From Endozoicomonas sp. SESOKO1 (GTDB lineage: Bacteria; Pseudomonadota; Gammaproteobacteria; Pseudomonadales; Endozoicomonadaceae), in assembly GCF_024606265.1 (NCBI RefSeq), contig NZ_JAHHPP010000346.1, positions 1-58,200 on the forward strand: DNA of 58,200 nucleotides, written 5' to 3'. The number at the start of each line of letters is the position of its first letter. Positions within the stretch are counted from its first letter, which is position 1. Position numbers and translations under genes: made by a program. Positions 55,701 through 58,200 of this stretch are shown one piece after another. The notes beneath the pieces were generated by a model, which saw nothing but the letters and a program-made list of their open reading frames with translations, was not told the DNA's origin and searched no databases.

Positions 55701-56563
55701 TGGTGTTCAATTGCCTCTGCCAGACGCAACCTGGTGAGTCCGTCCGCATCGCAACGGACCAGCGTTGCCAGCGTACGGTGATCCTCCTGCTCCAGTGCGA
55801 GATGCACTGATATGGAAAACATATCATGAGAGTCAACGGCAAGCTTCTTGACACAGCTTTCATGATTATTTTCTGCAGCCACCGTAACCAATGGTACAGG
55901 CCTTGTATAAATGACACCCTCCTGCGTATTGTGAACGGTTTCCGGTTGTTGATTTGCTATCTCCTGAAGCATGGCCTCATCGCCAACGATACAGGCCTGA
56001 ACCGGTAGTGGCTCTTGAACGCCAACCTGCAAATCCTTGCTACTGCGCTTCAGCCCCTGCCTTACCAGGGTCGGCAAATCAGGTACGTTGTCGCCACTGC
56101 CCCGGCTACTCTCACCATTTCCCGGGCTTGTTGAGCCACTTGCCATTGTTACTGTTTTGCGGTTTCTGCTTGCCTCCGGGCCACCCTGGTCGTTGCCAGA
56201 TCCACCCGCCTGCTCACTGCCACAGTCGATACACTGTCGTAAATATTCAGCAAGCTCCGGCTTACAGTAGTTGTTGCTGTTACTGCTGCCATAAACCAAG
56301 GTGCTCACAGTAACAAAAGGCAGGGCATTCTGTCGGCAAAGCCCACATCGCAGAAAAGTATGGCTGGGTTTGACAGGAACCACACAGGCGTCCCTTCCCC
56401 TCAGGCTTTCGGGTTCTTGCTTCCAGGCTTCCAGGCATGGGGTGTGTTGGAGTTCTTTGCAACAGGCGGTCACGACAAAGTCATTAAACTTACCTGCCAA
56501 ACTTTCAAAGCATATCCTGCATTCAAACTGCTGGTCGGTAGCTGCTGCATTGACTGATTCCAC
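52706..56563 (-). CDS. RING-type zinc finger plus ankyrin repeat protein
   Basis: 1285 residues, no signal peptide. The N-terminus (15-76) has spacing resembling RING-CH/RING-H2 domains of E3 ubiquitin ligases: C15-R-I-C18, C34-C35, H40-x2-C43-L-x2-W47 and C73-x2-C76, which gives eight possible zinc ligands. A low-complexity Ser/Gly linker (about 125-160) follows, then ankyrin repeats over most of 180-1250 (for example HADTPLAIAARNGHAAVVNL and DGSPLLHLAVASGELQLVQL). A role as an injected ubiquitin ligase with ankyrin substrate binding is inference. It is divergent from repeat-family gene 3, with a candidate sigma-E-like promoter at 56604-56631. It ends about 100 bp from the IS66 remnant. Confidence 0.82.
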   Translation of the reverse strand: MESVNAAATDQQFECRICFESLAGKFNDFVVTACCKELQHTPCLEAWKQEPESLRGRDACVVPVKPSHTFLRCGLCRQNALPFVTVSTLVYGSSNSNNYCKPELAEYLRQCIDCGSEQAGGSGNDQGGPEASRNRKTVTMASGSTSPGNGESSRGSGDNVPDLPTLVRQGLKRSSKDLQVGVQEPLPVQACIVGDEAMLQEIANQQPETVHNTQEGVIYTRPVPLVTVAAENNHESCVKKLAVDSHDMFSISVHLALEQEDHRTLATLVRCDADGLTRLRLAEAIEHQDSPAAEMLLAAGVDINTVVMDVVENYRSPEAINFLHQSGVSLGEIVFMAAQADNRKLFDDLQKLPALRRITEHAHYVEATILAAQQENHVVLQALADADVVALEYALCTCVDEQNEAAIAALLKAGACYADALSLAASDDNQDVFVKLLFKDDCGHYLRFAAQNGDLALVKALLNAGVDASGGDEHADTPLAIAARNGHAAVVNLLSGALEPDRRISFIAQSIRWGTEAELRSLLATCKNAGQMFSEIQRVIHYALDHRDYGEPAIRQLLDKIDAGQTAMILSGSINNNNFRMLAALLAAGADANTIAPDGSPLLHLAVASGELQLVQLLLERGAAADLLNPVGETALSVAVAKGHKSMADMLVKATGAVDIETEVAAAAGREDIDLLRQLLCVADLGGKKFRQLLHQAAVRKQSQVVSVFAMQSTISAEIAFAMALHRNELAVVAEFLKAGIGKNRYCSASYLLMAAVRREEEKVKTLIDHGFDAHGDIKFAARAGETEALTVMLSAFTDTGVRNRHVEALIFNEVNDQSVLASLVAVERDGGAAGLRTFLFSILSECKQARTALERAQTRRQTIVAGDYLEVYPAMDRQVSLQRAGEEPTMHDSLIKSCDDAINENRAFLEKNEGVIQSLIRAGAEVDITDDNGVSFLSQAIQGNCQDIVRSILDCWKGSGQALNNPDAPNQQPDAYINRDFSGTLTDALVLAIGLDRQGMVTLLLDTVHGMKNVEFDRCRLSGHGNLLYDVANMGNIRLLGELWQLGARATPSLERIVQDADINKLQRFVEAGIKLDAADVGSEVHPLLLAATLYADSDNLQVMRSMVSITDNIDEVIGNQALTTQRKALSQLWQVVAEQHERIMNMLVHAADGENHRLFETLAGDRAMAGQLGRCLSDAAHHGQRKVVSKLLDIDVDINDVDSTVFLCDIALKHPDMAIMMVDYWRGKANRNCPVLIKGAINLAKQKLMEQPGADRLQTEQACACLTRLLSRFTVPGSIDRRI

Positions 56564-56603
56564 GCACGACTCCCTGGCGGTTATTTAATCTATACACACA
56601 CTT

Positions 56604-56631
56604 TGGGACAGGATGAAATAGACAAAGTTCA
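56604..56631 (-). promoter_or_regulatory. Candidate sigma-E-like promoter of the RING-ankyrin gene
   Basis: On the minus strand TGAACTT (56631-56625), 16-bp spacer, TCCCA (56608-56604), about 41 bp upstream of the ATG at 56563. One mismatch in the -35; the -10 fits TCNNA. Confidence 0.4.
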
Positions 56632-56707
56632 TTACTCATCACAACTTATGTTTTTGCCAGCGTTTTTGCCAGCACAGGATTGTTCTATTTCTTTTGTGAT
56701 TGGGGTA

Positions 56708-56736
56708 GGAACTTTTATATCGAAAGAGTGGTCTGA
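56708..56736 (+). promoter_or_regulatory. Sigma-E-like promoter of repeat-family gene 3
   Basis: GGAACTT (56708-56714), 17-bp spacer, TCTGA (56732-56736). The -35 begins 73 bp upstream of the ATG at 56781, the same distance as for gene 2. Confidence 0.68.
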
Positions 56737-56780
56737 ATTGTCAATTTAATAGTTTATGAATTTATTAGGTTTGTATTTCA

Positions 56781-57602
56781 ATGGAACGTTTAGATAACTC
56801 GATTCAACCATTTAATGCTTCTTCCGAACTTTATTCCGGCTCATCCGATTTAACAGAACACTATTTCGACGGACCTGAATTAATGGATCACGGGCAATTT
56901 GTCAGCGATCAACCGCCAACGTATCAAGGCATGTCTGTCCAGGCAATGGACTCTTCTTTTCCTGTCTCACAAACTTCCCATCATCAAACATTACTGGATA
57001 ATCCTGATCTTTATTCGCTGACTGATTATTCTATTGAGCCTCTTCAACATCCTGATCAAACCAGTATTCCTGGAACTGGTATTCCTGTCAGGCTGCAATC
57101 ACCTGTTGATAAAGATGAATCCCGGAGTTCTGGTAACAACTCCACTGCCACCGATCCGGCACAGCATGGTGGCATCGCTGCTCCCAATACTCCGGGGTTC
57201 ACCGACAGCCATATCGACGTCTTCACTCTGGTTGAGGCTGAACTGAACTCCCGTCAGCGTCAGGCAGAAGCAGCAGAAACCGGACAATTTGAACCGACCA
57301 ACTGGGAAAAAAAGCGCGATGAGCTTAAGGCACAAATCGATTTATGCCATCGCACCGGGATCTGTGACGAATCCGTTGTTAGCCTGTATTCTCAATTATA
57401 CGACGCAGACAGGCTCTCCAGGCGACAAAGTCAAATAGATAACATGAAAACGGATATGGACTCGGGTTTCAGTGATGAGCAATACAACGTTTCGCAACAG
57501 GCTTACACCGCTGAGCTCCAGAGGGTATTTCGCAGAGAGCCTGCTTACATAGATAGAGTGCGAGTGCGCCGGAGGCACCGTTCCAAGAGCCTGCTTACAT
57601 GA
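56781..57602 (+). CDS. Arg-rich repeat family protein 3 (repeat array frameshifted)
   Basis: 273 residues as read. The N-terminus IQPFNASSELYSGSSDL and QPPTYQGMSVQAMDSSFPV match the members at 21758 and 51806. The central MDSGFSDEQYNVSQQAYTAE matches member 2. The C-terminal Arg-rich unit REPAYIDRVRVRRRHR is cut short because CACCGTTACCAAG, seen in later units, has lost an A here (CACCGTTCCAAG near 57583), shifting the frame to a stop. Further repeat units follow downstream in broken frames. No signal peptide or membrane helix; function unknown. Divergent from the RING-ankyrin gene and preceded by a sigma-E-like promoter. Confidence 0.7.
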   Translation: MERLDNSIQPFNASSELYSGSSDLTEHYFDGPELMDHGQFVSDQPPTYQGMSVQAMDSSFPVSQTSHHQTLLDNPDLYSLTDYSIEPLQHPDQTSIPGTGIPVRLQSPVDKDESRSSGNNSTATDPAQHGGIAAPNTPGFTDSHIDVFTLVEAELNSRQRQAEAAETGQFEPTNWEKKRDELKAQIDLCHRTGICDESVVSLYSQLYDADRLSRRQSQIDNMKTDMDSGFSDEQYNVSQQAYTAELQRVFRREPAYIDRVRVRRRHRSKSLLT

Positions 57603-57675
57603 GCGCCAGTGCACCGTTACCAAGGCGCCTGCTTACATAGAGCGCCAGTGGCACCGTTACCAAGATCCCTCTTAA
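57538..57675 (+). repeat. Decayed tandem array of about 39-bp units at the end of family gene 3
   Basis: Three recognisable units beginning GAGCCTGCTTACAT or GCGCCTGCTTACAT and ending CACCGTTACCAA, at about 57538-57587, 57588-57625 and 57626-57664, plus the start of a fourth (ATCCCTCTTAAG). The intact unit would code EPAYIERQWHRYQ. Unit 1 lacks an A, and unit 2 lacks two bases in TACATAGAG and one G in AGTGGCAC. The stop codon at 57600-57602 lies inside unit 2. Confidence 0.75.
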
Positions 57676-57731
57676 GTACAGTGGAGATAAGAATTTATTC
57701 CAGAAAAATATGGGTTTCCCTTTCCTTTGGT

Positions 57732-57768
57732 AAAGTTCCTCCTTTCATAAATTTGAAGGAGGATCTTT
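57732..57768 (-). terminator. Strong hairpin between family gene 3 and dmsC
   Basis: AAAG-T-TCCTCCTTTC pairs with GAAGGAGGA-T-CTTT around a short A/T-rich loop, with one bulge and one mismatch. It lies just past the stop of the minus-strand dmsC-like gene. It could terminate either convergent transcript, but extended T-runs are short. Confidence 0.6.
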
Positions 57769-57776
57769 GCACTTGC

Positions 57777-58200
57777 TCACATACTGCTGGCAAACATGTG
57801 CATATCATAAAAGAAGACACGGCCACACAGTTCAGCCGCCAGCACCAGGACGGTGCTCACTGCTGCGAGACCTACTGCCGTATTATTGCCACGGGTGGCA
57901 GCAATTACCCAGACTCCCAGACCGGCAAACAGCAGGGCGAGACGAGCCAGTATCAAACGACCATGGTAGTCAAATAGACCAAAAGGGTTAGTAGGCAGAT
58001 CAACCTGACCCAGCCAGAACAGGTACAGCGGGTAACCCACCAGCACCAGACCCAGCGTGATAAAGCCCAGGGTAGCCAGCGCACGATCTGTCTTTTTCTG
58101 GAAAGTGCCCAACGTGGCAGACTGGCTTCTCAGTAGCAGCGCCGCTGCCGGAATCCCCACCACAAAAGCGGTCATAACAAACTGGAAGATAGTCCAGCCG
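57777..58200 (-). CDS. dmsC: DmsC-type DMSO reductase membrane anchor, C-terminal part
   Basis: The last 140 or so codons of a polytopic membrane protein whose frame is open through the right edge (GWTIFQFVMTAFVVG just upstream of the first internal ATG at 58175). About four transmembrane helices, with TLGFITLGLVLVGYPLYLFW and the C-terminal AAELCGRVFFYDMHM, resembling the end of DmsC anchors (AE..GR..FY). It would anchor a DmsAB molybdoenzyme and pass quinol electrons for anaerobic DMSO respiration. The N-terminus and any dmsA/dmsB lie beyond the window. Other anchors of the same superfamily are not fully excluded. Confidence 0.75.
   Translation of the reverse strand, partial: GWTIFQFVMTAFVVGIPAAALLLRSQSATLGTFQKKTDRALATLGFITLGLVLVGYPLYLFWLGQVDLPTNPFGLFDYHGRLILARLALLFAGLGVWVIAATRGNNTAVGLAAVSTVLVLAAELCGRVFFYDMHMFASSM

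Overview
The window looks like a chromosomal segment of a marine, host-associated gammaproteobacterium, most likely Endozoicomonas or a close relative. This is inferred, not proven by a marker gene. The housekeeping genes and their order are Pseudomonas/Oceanospirillales-like: thiI-glnA-DUF4124-ntrB-ntrC, sfsA-dksA-gluQ-(cbrX)-cbrA-cbrB, and queG divergent from nnr-tsaE-ami with mutL further on. Between these blocks sit accessory genes with eukaryote-like domains (ankyrin, SOCS box, RING, C2H2 zinc finger, helix-loop-helix-like), as expected of an animal symbiont.

Layout. 1-4.7 kb: end of a comF gene, the pqiABC lipid-transport operon and a small secreted protein. 4.9-10.8 kb: nitrogen control (ntrC, ntrB, a DUF4124 protein, glnA), with visible NtrC boxes and a sigma-54 promoter. 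10.8-12.9 kb: thiI and folA. 13.2-16.7 kb: a 914-residue protein of unknown function and a DUF2057 periplasmic protein. 16.9-26.6 kb: mutL, then an accessory insert (small unknown gene, 5'-truncated gene, first member of an Arg-rich-repeat family), then ami-tsaE-nnr. 26.7-32.2 kb: queG, a secreted gamma-glutamylcyclotransferase-like protein, a TRIC/UPF0126 membrane protein, and the pyrimidine-reducing preT-preA pair. 32.25-33.5 kb: an ankyrin protein ending in a SOCS-box-like module. 33.7-36.3 kb: sfsA, dksA, gluQ. 36.4-41.1 kb: accessory insert (secreted unknown, AlkB-type dioxygenase, 943-residue protein with a classical C2H2 finger). 41.2-46.5 kb: cbrX-cbrA-cbrB and a NapF-type ferredoxin. 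46.7-57.7 kb: the largest accessory block (698-residue protein with NLS-like and bHLH-like segments, M28 peptidase-like protein, two more members of the Arg-rich-repeat family, an IS66 scar and a 1285-residue RING plus ankyrin protein). The right edge enters a dmsC-like DMSO reductase membrane anchor gene.

The most interesting content is a candidate host-manipulation gene set. Two proteins carry different eukaryotic ubiquitin-ligase modules: ankyrin plus SOCS box, and RING plus ankyrin. Two others look like nuclear DNA-binding mimics. Three paralogues of an unrecognised family share N-terminal and central motifs, carry C-terminal Arg-rich P-x-Y repeats, and each has a sigma-E-like promoter (GGAACTT, 16-17 bp, TCTGA/TCTTA). 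All three paralogues are disrupted in or after the repeat region: by a homopolymer frameshift, by an IS66 remnant, and by a one-base deletion. Short in-frame tandem duplications also occur in ordinary genes (ntrC, folA, tsaE, cbrA), which suggests active slippage in this genome.

No tRNA, rRNA, CRISPR array, replication origin or intact mobile element was seen.
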